In this document: piece by piece, positions 44,859 to 54,418 of the stretch | How the letters are laid out: each line of letters begins with the position of its first letter | How positions within the stretch are numbered: the first letter of the stretch is position 1 | Assembly (NCBI GenBank): GCA_037349105.1 | Contig: JAYJMM010000089.1 | Location: forward strand, 1,178,001 to 1,242,000 | From: Limnomonas spitsbergensis | Lineage: Eukaryota > Chlorophyta > Chlorophyceae > Chlamydomonadales | Direction: 5' to 3' | DNA length: 64,000 bases | Translations under genes and position numbers: made by a program | The notes under the pieces: generated by a model | What the model saw: the letters and a program-made list of their open reading frames with translations, nothing else | Told to the model about the DNA's origin: nothing | Databases searched by the model: none

Positions 44859-47800
44859 ATGGTGCAACTCGAGCCTAACCTTGCTCTCACTCTCAAGAAT
44901 CTAGCCGGATTCGGTGCTGTGGTGACGGCAGAACAACAGGTAGGATATTGGTTATCGGACGCGAACTTTTGACATCGACTGCCGAAGGCATGTCATCATT
45001 TATGTTCCGTCAACACGCATGATCTCGGGTCTCAGCAAGTGGCGCGTGTCATGCAGGCCTCCCTCGACCACTCTCTTCCCATCAAGAGGACTGAGGCAGG
45101 GTTGAAGACTCTTAGCCTATGGGGCAAGATTGTGACACAAAACGGGAAGGTACGGTGGGCATGATTTGTTGAAGTTTTGAAGGTGTAAGATGTTGCCCAC
45201 TAGCCAAAACAGCTGTGAGGGTGCTGCTCCTTGCCAGCACTGCCGCAGCAGCAGGACTGGAAAGGTATGTGTCCCTTGTTTCAGAGGCCATGCTGCTGCC
45301 CCCTTTCTTGCAAGGCCAAAGGCTAACAGCAAGGGTGCAGCTGGATGCAAAAAGCCTTCCACAGCAGGGGCAGCTGAGAGCATGAATTTCAGATGTTTGC
45401 ATGGCAGAGCATGCGCTGAGTCTGGTCCATGCAGTATGCCGCATGGACCCAGGGCCATGGCACGAAGCAGGGTTCTGTCAAACCGGATTGTTATTTCAAA
45501 ATATGGGCATCCATCCAAAAGCCAGTGCTAACCTACGGTTGAGGGATGGCTGTGCAAGCAAAGAGCTTCGTCTCCCCGCCCACGTCCACCCGTGTCCTAG
45601 TCGTCTGCTGTTGTCCTGGTCTCTCCTGTCCGTGGCCTCGTCCTTTGCCCGAGTAAGGACCTATGCGCTGCGCTCCATTGAATAGCTAAGATCTTCGCAT
45701 CCTGGTCCTCGTACAAAGCATGGTCCCATGTGCTGCGCTTGGATCCCAGGCTAAGAACTTGGTCTCCTGGTCCTCCTACCAAGCATGGCCTCATGTGCTG
45801 CGCTTGGATCAATGACTGAGAGCTTTGTACCCTGGTTCTCCGCGGCTACTACCAAGCATGGTCCTATGCGCTGCGCTTGGAACCAAGGCTAAGAGCTTTG
45901 TATCCAAGGCCTCCGACCCTATCCTGGTTCCCTAATTCCACGCCCATGTCTCCCCTTGTTAATGACGTCATCCATGCAGAATTTCCTGATAGCTGAGGGC
46001 TCTAACGAGCCTCTCCTGACTATGATCGTCCCATGCCCTGATTATGGCCCTCCCTCTCATCCATGCAGGACTTCCTGATAGCTGAGGGCTCCAACGAGCC
46101 TCTCCTGACTATGATCGTCCCATGCCCTGATCATGGCCCCCCCTCTCATCCATGCAAGACTTCCTGATAGCTGAGGGCTCCAACGAGCCTCTCCTGACTG
46201 TGATCGTCCCATGCCCTGATCATGGCCCCCCCTCTCATCCATGCAGGACTTCCTGATAGCTGAGGGCTCCAACGAGCCTCTCCTGACTATGATCGTCCCA
46301 TGCCCTGATCATGGCCCCCCCTCTCATTCCATGCAGGACTTCCTGATAGCTGAGGGCTCCAACGAGCCTCTCCTGACTATGATCATCCCAAGCCCTGATC
46401 ATGGCCCCCCCTCTCATCCATGCAGGACTTCCTGATAGCTGAGGGCTCCAACGAGCCTCTCCTGACTATGATCGTCCCATGCCCTGATCATGGCCCCCCC
46501 TCTCATCCATGCAGGACTTCCTAATAGCTGAGGGCTCCAACGAGCCTCTCCTGACTATGATCATCCCAAGCCCTGATCAGGGCCCCCCCTCTCATCCATG
46601 CAGGACTTCCTGATAGCTGAGGGCTCCAACGAGCCTCTGCTGACTGTGGCTGGCGATGTGCAGTTTGACGCCAAGTACTACTACAGCCTGGATGGCGTCA
46701 AATGGGTGGACCTGCAGTCCATTGACCATGAGACAGCGTTGCGCGCCACGCAGGTAGGCCTCCTTTGCGCATTCCAAGCCACGACATCAGAAGTAGACAT
46801 AAGGCCGGCTGTGCAGGCAGCGCATCGTGCCACGCAGGGACTCCTCGAGACTTCCAGGGTGATTAGCAGGCGGTGTTCAACTTGACGCAACTAGCGCCCA
46901 CATCGTGCCTTGGCGCCATGCCCCCAACCGATTTGAATCGCAACAGTCCCCGCACCTCCAGGAGCCACACACCCTACAGCCAGTCCTTACGCGTTACACT
47001 TCATACAAAATCGGCATGCATGCTATCCCGGTTACATCATATCCTGTGGGCAAATGTCCCATGCATCAGATAGTAATCGTATGATGCTCCGCTGCATTGC
47101 TATAAACATCCACACAAATTGCGCAGGTACAAAGCATCCTGGTTGGAGACCCGGCCAAGGCCTATGAGGTGGCAGAGGATGACCCCAACGCGCCGCCGCC
47201 TGCGGAGCCAGTGGAGGGCGAGGAGGTGGAAGGGCCCAAGAAGCTCGTGTTTCAGGTCCCGGAGCTCGCGGTCCTCCGCGCGCGCGTCGACAGCATCAAC
47301 GCGACGTGTGGCGTGATACCTGTGGTGGGTTGTTGTGGCTTCGGTGATTTGAGTGTGCCCCTTCATTCCACCTTCAGCAGGCCGCTGGGCAGCCACCGTT
47401 GGGCATGTAACCTGTGGTGGGTTGTAGTGGCTTCAGTGATCAAGTGTACACCATGATATCATACCCCCTTTAGCAGGCTGCTGGGTAGCCACCGCTACGC
47501 TGATGGCGAACCAACAGTGTCTTGATACGCGTGGTGGGATGGGCTTCGGTGGTCTTCGTAAATTCAGTGTGAAACATACCACCTTTTTCAGGCGGCTGGG
47601 TGGGCTGCTAGGCTGCTTGTTTAGGCTGCTGGGTGGGCCACTGGGCTGCTTTTCAGGCCGCTGGGTGGGCCGGTGGGCTGCTTTTCAGGCCGCTGGGTGG
47701 GCCGCTGGGCCACCGCTGGGCCGCTGCTTGGTAGCCACCGCTGGGCTGCTGGAGACCCAACTTTGAGCGGCCAACGCCCGGTGGCCCCAGCAGCAGGGCT

Positions 47801-50600
47801 CAGAAGCAGCAGGGCTCAGCAGCAGCAGGGCTCAGGACATAATATGCGGCTTGCAAGGTTTCGGACTAGATATGGTATGTGTCATGCTTGCAGGCCTCTG
47901 TGCTCCCCAACGCCATGAGCCGCATCGTTGGCAACCGGCTCTTTCCCTGCGTAGCATACCCGGCGTGGCAAACACATATCCGGTGACGCTTGAGGGCGAC
48001 AAGCACCGCAGCATTGCTGACCAACACCCTCGCGTCATGCTTGCAGGCCTCTGTGCTCCCCAACGCCATGAGCCGCATCGTTGGCAACCGGCTCTTTCCC
48101 TGCGTAGCATACCCGGCGTGGCAAACACATATACTGTGACGCTTGAGGGCGACAAGCACCGCAGCATTGCTGACCAACACCCCCGCGTCATGCTTGCAGG
48201 CCTCTGTGCTCCCCAACGCCATGAGCCGCATCGTTGGCAACCGGCTCTTTCCCTGCGTAGCATACCCGGCGTGGCAAACACATATACTGTGACGCTTGAG
48301 GGCGACAAGCACCGCAGCATTGCTGACCAACACCCCCGCGTCATGCTTGCAGGCCTCTGTGCTCCCCAACGCCATGAACCGCATCGTTGGCAACCGGCTC
48401 TTTCCCTGCGTAGCATACCCGGCCTGACAAACACATATCCGGTGACGCTTGAGGGCGACAAGCACCGCAGCATTGCTGACCAACACCCCCGCGTCATGCT
48501 TGCAGGCCTCTGTGCTCCCCAACGCCATGAACCGCATCGTTGGCAACCGGCTCTTTCCCTGCGTAGCATACCCGGCCTGACAAACACATATCCGGTGACG
48601 CTTGAGGGCGACAAGCACCGCAGCATTGCTGACCAACACCCCCGCGTCATGCTTGCAGGCCTCTGTGCTCCCCAACGCCATGAGCCGCATCGTTGGCAAC
48701 CGGCTCTTTCCCTGCGTAGCATACCCGGCCTGACAAACACATATCCGGTGACGCTTGAGGGCGACAAGCACCGCAGCATTGCTGACCAACACCCCCGCGT
48801 CATGCTTGCAGGCCTCTGTGCTCCCCAACGCCATGAACCGCATCGTTGGCAACCGGCTCTTTCCCTGCGTAGCATACCCGGCCTGACAAACACATATCCG
48901 GTGACGCTTGAGGGCGACAAGCACCGCAGCATTGCTGACCAACACCCCCGCGTCATGCTTGCAGGCCTCTGTGCTCCCCAACGCCATGAACCGCATCGTT
49001 GGCAACCGGCTCTTTCCCTGCGTAGCATACCCGGCCTGACAAACACATATCCGGTGACGCTTGAGGGCGACAAGCACCGCAGCATTGCTGACCAACACCC
49101 CCGCGTCATGCTTGCAGGCCTCTGTGCTCCCCAACGCCATGAGCCGCATCGTTGGCAACCGGCTCTTTCCCTGCGTAGCATACCCGGCCTGACAAACACA
49201 TATCCGGTGACGCTTGAGGGCGACAAGCACCGCAGCATTGCTGACCAACACCCCCGCGTCATGCTTGCAGGCCTCTGTGCTCCCCAACGCCATGAACCGC
49301 ATTGTCAGCAACCGGCTCTTCCCCGGCGTGGCGTACCCAGAGAAGCTGGAGAGCTACACACACCGCAGCACACCGCCCACGGGCCCGTCACTGGCCGCGG
49401 ACCTTCGGGGTACATGGTGGGTGCCAGCAGGGGGTTACCACCTCTCTGGCAGGACTAATAAATGAGTGCATGAAAAAACAAATGATTGCCCTGATAAACC
49501 AGCCTTAGGGACTGGGATTGAGCAAGCCATGACCACGGTCTAAGGACAGCTTAGTGATGTTTACAAGGTTGAGCACTGGCCGTTGCCATCATTTGGATGG
49601 GTAGGAGGGGGGGGCGTGCAAGCTCACGAGGTCAAGCATGTCCCACGTGACTGATCGGACGTAGTGGTATACGTTTTTCTCTCCAGTGGGCCAGGGATGC
49701 CTTCAACCATACTTCTAGCTGCTTCCCGAAGTGGGCAGAAGATGCGTGCACACATGCTTTGGTTCCCACATCCATGCACAGCTTCTGAGCTTCGGCGAGG
49801 TGATTGCCTACGATTTTAGGCAGTCTTTCTGATTTCTTGACTCAGCTACATGTCAGCTACACTCCGGCATCTGGCCGGAGGCCCCCTTTCATGGCCAGCC
49901 TTGTTGCTTTGGCCACTCCTTGTATGCCGGACCAGGTTTTGACCCAATCGGGCCTTGAGCGAATGTGGGGCGGCATTCCGAAGGTGGAATCGCAGCCAGA
50001 TAAAGAAGCACTGACCTTAGGGCCCCCACTTGTCTCAAAACAGTCCTGGGATCAGGAATACGTACCCTTAACTCATGAAGGGTCATGTACTGCTTGTCCT
50101 TCACTCGATAAGTGGCCATGTAGTGCTTATCCTCCACTCATCAAGGGTTCCTGAACTCCTGTATAACTTATCCATCACTTATCAAGGGGTGTGGTACTAC
50201 TGTAGTGCTTAGTAATCATTTGTTCACTTATCAAGGGGTGCAGAAGGGTGGTACTGCTGTATTGCTTATCCATCATATATCAAGGGGTGCAGTAGTGCGG
50301 TACTGCTGTATTGCTTATCCATCATTTATTCATTTTCAACGGGTGCAGTAATGTTGTACTGATGTACTGCTTATATATCACTTATTAAGGGGTGCAGTAG
50401 TGCGGTACTGTTGTAGTGCTTATCCATCCCCACCCTCACCACGCAGGTCTGTGAACTACGACCCCTTCAAGCAGGTAGCCGCCGTGCGCAGCTTGCTTTT
50501 CCCCGGGTACACCTTCTACTATGCCGGTCATGACGCAACGTGGGGGGCTCTGTATGTCGGCGATGGCAGGCGGAACGATGACCTGATCTTCATGCTGTAA
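44859..50600 (+). CDS. RSP9: Radial spoke protein 9 (RSPH9)
   Basis: RSP9 is a component of the radial spoke head, which passes signals from the central pair to dynein arms in motile cilia. Exons: 44859-44939, 45036-45149, 46604-46753, 47127-47324, 49271-49416, 50447-50600. All GT-AG, phases agree, 843 nt (280 aa; human protein 276). Seen in order: LSLWGKI (first conserved block), KYYYSLDGVKW (YS..W block), ILVGDPAKAYE, the basic/acidic middle ending in VIP, NRLFPG.AYPEKLESY, and the C-terminal RSLLFPGYTFYYAG...YVGDGRRNDDLIFML, ending in the family's FML. Exon 4 could end 3 nt earlier at ATACCT. No defect seen. Introns 2, 4 and 5 are full of junction-derived repeats, so mis-splicing would be a real risk for this gene. 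Confidence 0.96.
45655..45925. repeat. About 75-bp repeat in RSP9 intron 2, four copies
   Basis: Units contain TCCTGGT(C/T)CTC, ACCAAGCATGG and ATGTGCTGCGCTTGGATC, moderately diverged. Confidence 0.8.
45979..46603. repeat. 89-bp acceptor-side repeat in RSP9 intron 2, seven copies before the real exon
   Basis: Each unit is CATCCATGCAG/GACTTCCTGATAGCTGAGGG... then GACTATGATCGTCCCATGCC and GGCCCCCCCTCT. Starts lie at about 45980, 46069, 46158, 46247, 46337, 46426 and 46515, and the real exon starts at 46604: 89 bp each, one 90. The exon-like half copies the first 40 bp or so of exon 3. Confidence 0.97.
47318..47765. repeat. Donor-side duplications and CTGGGTGGGCC repeats in RSP9 intron 4
   Basis: ACCTGTGGTGGGTTGTWGTGGCTTC occurs at the exon 4 donor and again at about 47409, and a weaker GCGTGGTGGGATGGGCTTC at about 47529. 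From 47585 to 47760, 25-30-bp units with GGCCGCTGGGTGGGC and CTTTTCAGGC follow. Confidence 0.8.
47883..49260. repeat. 153-bp acceptor-side satellite in RSP9 intron 4, nine copies
   Basis: Nine units of exactly 153 bp run from CATGCTTGCAG/GCCTCTGTGC to the real exon 5 acceptor. Each holds a near copy of the first about 70 bp of exon 5 (coding for ASVLPNAM.RIV.NRLFP.VAYP), which then hits a stop in the exon frame. Units differ at a few sites (AGC/AAC in Met-Ser/Asn, GGCGTGG/GGCCTGA, TACTG/TCCGG). Because 153 = 3 x 51, long frames stay open on both strands by chance. Confidence 0.98.
50070..50430. repeat. About 65-bp repeat before the last RSP9 exon, six copies
   Basis: Units with GTAGTGCTTATCCATCA.TTAT, CAAGGGGTGCAGTAGTGCGG and TACTG. 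The real acceptor region (GCTTATCCATCCCCACCCTC) is built on the same unit. Confidence 0.85.
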
Positions 50601-51950
50601 GGGAGGAGTGGTAACTTGGGTGTGAAGGAGGTAACTTTGGCCTGGAGGAGGTAACTTTGGCGTGGCAGGCGAAACGAAGATTGACGATGCTCGCCAGAAG
50701 GAGGACTGGCAACCTGCCAAGGCGGACGTAGCAGTGACGAGATCTTCTTGCCGAAAAGGACTCCAACTTTGGCATATAGTGTTTTGTAGAATCGGGTCTA
50801 AGTTGCTTTTGATTTCACTCAGTCCCAGGAAACTGTTCAAGCCATCACATCCATACCACTTTACAGGCTTTTTCACCTTGAAGTTCATGCCCAGCTGCAG
50901 CTCTGCCAGGCGACAAGAGTCATGACTGACTTGGTGACGTTTTCACGGTTCAGCAGAGCATCACATTTGGTGCATGGGGAAGGTGCCGCAGATGGGTCTT
51001 GACTGGACTCGACACCCTTTGGGTTCACGATTTGTAATACTAGCCTATCGAACGTGTCTTTAAAAGTCACTTCCTGATTTGTAATCGAGGTTGCCTCCAT
51101 TCATGGGGGACCTGCCTCCTCCCCCAAGAACCCCAATAACCCCTTTCCTTCCACTTGCATGAGCCATTTATCTCTTTCGGGCCTCCTTGACGGGTAGGTG
51201 TCACATTCAAGTCGAGAATTAAATCGAGATGGAGTGTCAACTGCTGAACACCCCTTAGCCCTGCTCAACAGACTCGGCCGCTAGGGCGACCAACTGCCTG
51301 ATTAAAAATTTGGGGTTGTGAGGCTACGACCTATATGGGTCTATCCCAAGAAGAGTTGGTAAACTGAGGCGTTATCCAGGACCGGTTTTGCGAACATGGT
51401 AGCCTAACCGCATGCAATGCTACTCGTGACGTTCTGTGATTTTTTTACGGCCGAGAAGAGCATCCCATTTGATTCAATGGACCGTTTTTCACATCTGCGA
51501 TAACATAAACAATTTGAGTTTATATATAACCTTATATCGATACATGCACTAAATACACAGGATCAGCGAGCGATAAATGGTGATCCCCCTGGTGCGCAAC
51601 CAGCACAAAAACACAGACAAACGCGTGAGCATGTTGTTGGTCGTGTAGTGGTGTGAAAGTGTGTAAATCGATCAAAACCATCATCTGAGATTCATGATAT
51701 TGGCGAGGTGGCGGGAGACAAAAACTGGAAGTCCCCATCACGGAAACGCATGGAGCTTGACGGGAGCTTCCCAAATATGTAAAAAAAAAATTGGGCCCAA
51801 TCGTGACGAAGGTCCTGAAGGTTTCAGGTCATGGGAGGGGTGTGGGAATCAATGTGTGGGGGGAGGGGGGGGGATTCACCCTAAACGCTCACACACTCCA
51901 GGATTTAGACAGGTTTCCCATCATTTCAAGCACCCTAAACCGTTACATGT
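50601..51950. other. No gene recognised; transposon remnants
   Basis: On the minus strand, 51100-50885 reads TFKDTFDRLVLQIVNPKGVE...PCTKCDALLNRENVTKS, close to a reading at 21300 (see findings). A GGCCCTGCTC-family copy is at 51245-51300, and 51540-51615 matches 21200-21290 inverted. Confidence 0.4.
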
Positions 51951-53020
51951 TACAATTATGATTATTGTGGATTAATGGGATTTACGGGGATTTAAATTAT
52001 GGTTGCTGGGGCCTATTGGCCATTGTGGGGATTAATAGGAGTTGAAATTATTATTGCCGGGGGTTCATAGGAATATGGGGATTGATGGAAATTGAAATTA
52101 GGATTGCTGGTAACTAATGTGAATGATGGGGATTGGTGGGAATTAAATTAGGATTCCTGGGGAGTAATGGGAATTATGGGGATTGATGGGGATGGGAATT
52201 AAACTAGGATTGCTGTGGATATATGGGAATGATGAAGTCTGCTGGGAAATGAATTAGGAGTGCTTGGTATGATGGGAATTAATGTTTTTGTTGGGCATTA
52301 CAATTATGATTGCTGGTGACTAATGTGAATCAATGGGAATCAACATTAGGATTGCTGGGGATTCAGAGAAATTATGGGGATTAATGGGAATTAAATTAGG
52401 ATTTGCTTGGAATGATGGGATTAATGGTATTGCTGGCAAATAATGTGATTGATGGAATTAAATGTAGGATTGCTGGGCATTGCATTCAGTTCTGTGCGAT
52501 TACGCCGTCATCCGTTTTGTGTGTAAGTAATTACGGTCAATTACGGCGTAACACGTAATTGCGCGCAAGTAAGGCTTTTTAGCTTGCACGCAATTAAGAG
52601 TGAGCTTTAATCTAGACCGCAAGCACGATTTAGTACATTTCTGGCTTTGGGGGACATCAGTCATACATTTTCGAAGGTGTGAAGTTGCACATCGTTGTGC
52701 GTCAACTCATAGAAAGATATCGTGAAGATCAGAACAAGTTCCACATTAACATGTCACAACTTTTCGTCAAATGGCGGGTTGGTTCCGAGCCTTAAACCCC
52801 ATTTGCGGTCCGTCACCAGGGTTTCGTCAGTGGTTACGCCGAAAGCATCTTGCAGTAATTGCGGTGCATTTTGGGCGGTCCTGGTAAATTGCGTGCAAAT
52901 TGCACCGACCGTCAGCGCAAACCGTAATTTCACGAACCGTAAGGAAGCACAGCACTGATTGCATTGGCATTGCTGTGAATTATGGAAAGTAATGGGATTT
53001 ATGGTAATTGAAATAAAGAT
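51950..53020. repeat. Degenerate GGATTGCTGGGGATTAATGGGAATTAAATTA repeat
   Basis: Imperfect units of 30-50 bp rich in GGGATTAATGGGAATT and AGGATTGCTGG, on both sides of the hAT MITE that split the array. Confidence 0.85.
52487..52957. mobile_element. hAT-type MITE (471 bp) with perfect 8-bp target duplication
   Basis: Termini CAGTTCTGTGCGATTACG and, as reverse complement, CAGTGCTGTGCTTCCTTACGG. ATTGCATT flanks both sides (52479-52486 and 52958-52965). No transposase; interior has GTAATTACGGTCAATTACGG motifs. Family also at 6659-6767. It inserted in a simple tandem array, so the empty site is easy to reconstruct. Confidence 0.93.
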
Positions 53021-53036
53021 TGCTGGAAATGCTTGG

Positions 53037-53215
53037 CCGTGTAGACCCCCGACTACCTTTCTCGCGTGGCGGGGCAGTGCCTTGTTGGACCCCAACAACA
53101 TTTCCCGTGCAGCAGGGCAGTGCCGTGTAGACCCCCAACTACCTTTCCCGCGCGGCGGGGCAGTGCCTTGTTGGACCCCAACAACATTTCCCGTGCAGCG
53201 GGGCAGTGTCATGTA
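53037..53215. repeat. 97-bp tandem duplication
   Basis: Two copies of GTGTAGACCCCC(G/A)ACTACC..TTGTTGGACCCCAACAAC..CGTGCAGC(A/G)GGGCAGTG. Contains the perfect palindrome GTTGTTGGGGTCCAACAA-type core. Confidence 0.9.
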
Positions 53216-54418
53216 CGATTTTTCATGCTGCAAAGGATTCGTAACTGTCACTTTTTTTGTTGTAACACCGGGATTGACTTGACTGGTCAGCTTTTGAATT
53301 CACGTTGTTCAGGGATGTCCAGGATAACTTTTCAACTGATGTGTACCAGTGGATAGACCTTTAGACCTTGGATCGCATGGTGTTTCAACTGCTCATAGTG
53401 TCACACCTCTGGGCCCTGCTAACGGCTTGACTGTGTGGGCCCGAATGCTAGTTACAGGGTGGGAAAGAAGGAAGGTAAAGAGCTAATGAAGAGGAGCTTG
53501 CAACAGGCACCTCTATCGTTAGCATAGCTTCAAAATGTGTGGCAAATGTTTCTCGAGGAAAGGACACGTTATCAATAGCATTGCCACCCTCTGAAATTTT
53601 AGGTATTGGTCTGTGAAGCAGAAGTTGGAGACAAGCTCGAGGCAAATTAGCTATGGCTGGATGTCTAAAGACCTGTCTTCCTCTGGTCACTTGTCTTCCT
53701 AAGGGCTGGTAAGCACAGTAAAGGCGACAGGACTGGCTGAGGCCCAACCACAGAGCATGTAACGGGCAACATGACCTTCGCCTACATCCAGACTTCCTAT
53801 CTCCGGCTCAAAGTTATGCAGAGTATAACCAATCGGTGGCTCGGTTTGTGTAACTAAGGGTGCCCTTTCCATACTTTCCTTCAGCCTCGACACGTCTGTC
53901 TTGTGAAAAGATTTGACCCCACCTTTGTCCGGGTGCAGTGGGCTAGTGATTCAACCCCGTGACATGATGGAGGTTTCCCTCTCTGCGATGTGCACATAAC
54001 GCAGCCTGGTATACTCTGTTAGGACTGGAGAGCTCACATTCTGGACAGGTGCATCAAATATTCAAATGTGATGCCCCGCTCGCCATAACAACTTGACTTA
54101 CACAGGTAGAACCCCTGGCTGATAGTAAAAAGGGCTACCAGTCCGGGGGGCAAAGCGGTCCAGCAAATTGGCAAGGTTTATGTTGACTGGATCACGAAAA
54201 AGGCAGTACAAAAAAATGACGAGCAGTCCAGCATTCTACCAATGCACACACACAGGCACCCCAGCCCTGGCGTACATGATATATTATACATACCCTATGC
54301 CTCCCCGGTGCGCAATTCTGAATGGATTAGGGAAATTAGTAAAAGCACCCCACCAGATAGCATTAGGAATACAGAAGGCCAGTATTTCTAGCCGTTACAA
54401 GAATCCCCGGTGTGTCGC
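53216..54418. other. Intergenic, downstream of the STIL-like gene; no gene recognised
   Basis: One GGCCCTGCT-family copy (53398-53440) and a GCATCAAA...TGATGCCCCG motif (54045-54090) that recurs elsewhere. No supported coding region. Confidence 0.4.

Noticed and set aside
47832..49458. Open frames of 476-535 codons on both strands in the RSP9 intron
   Set aside because: They exist only because the 153-bp unit is a multiple of three and has no stop in those frames; the real exon uses another frame.
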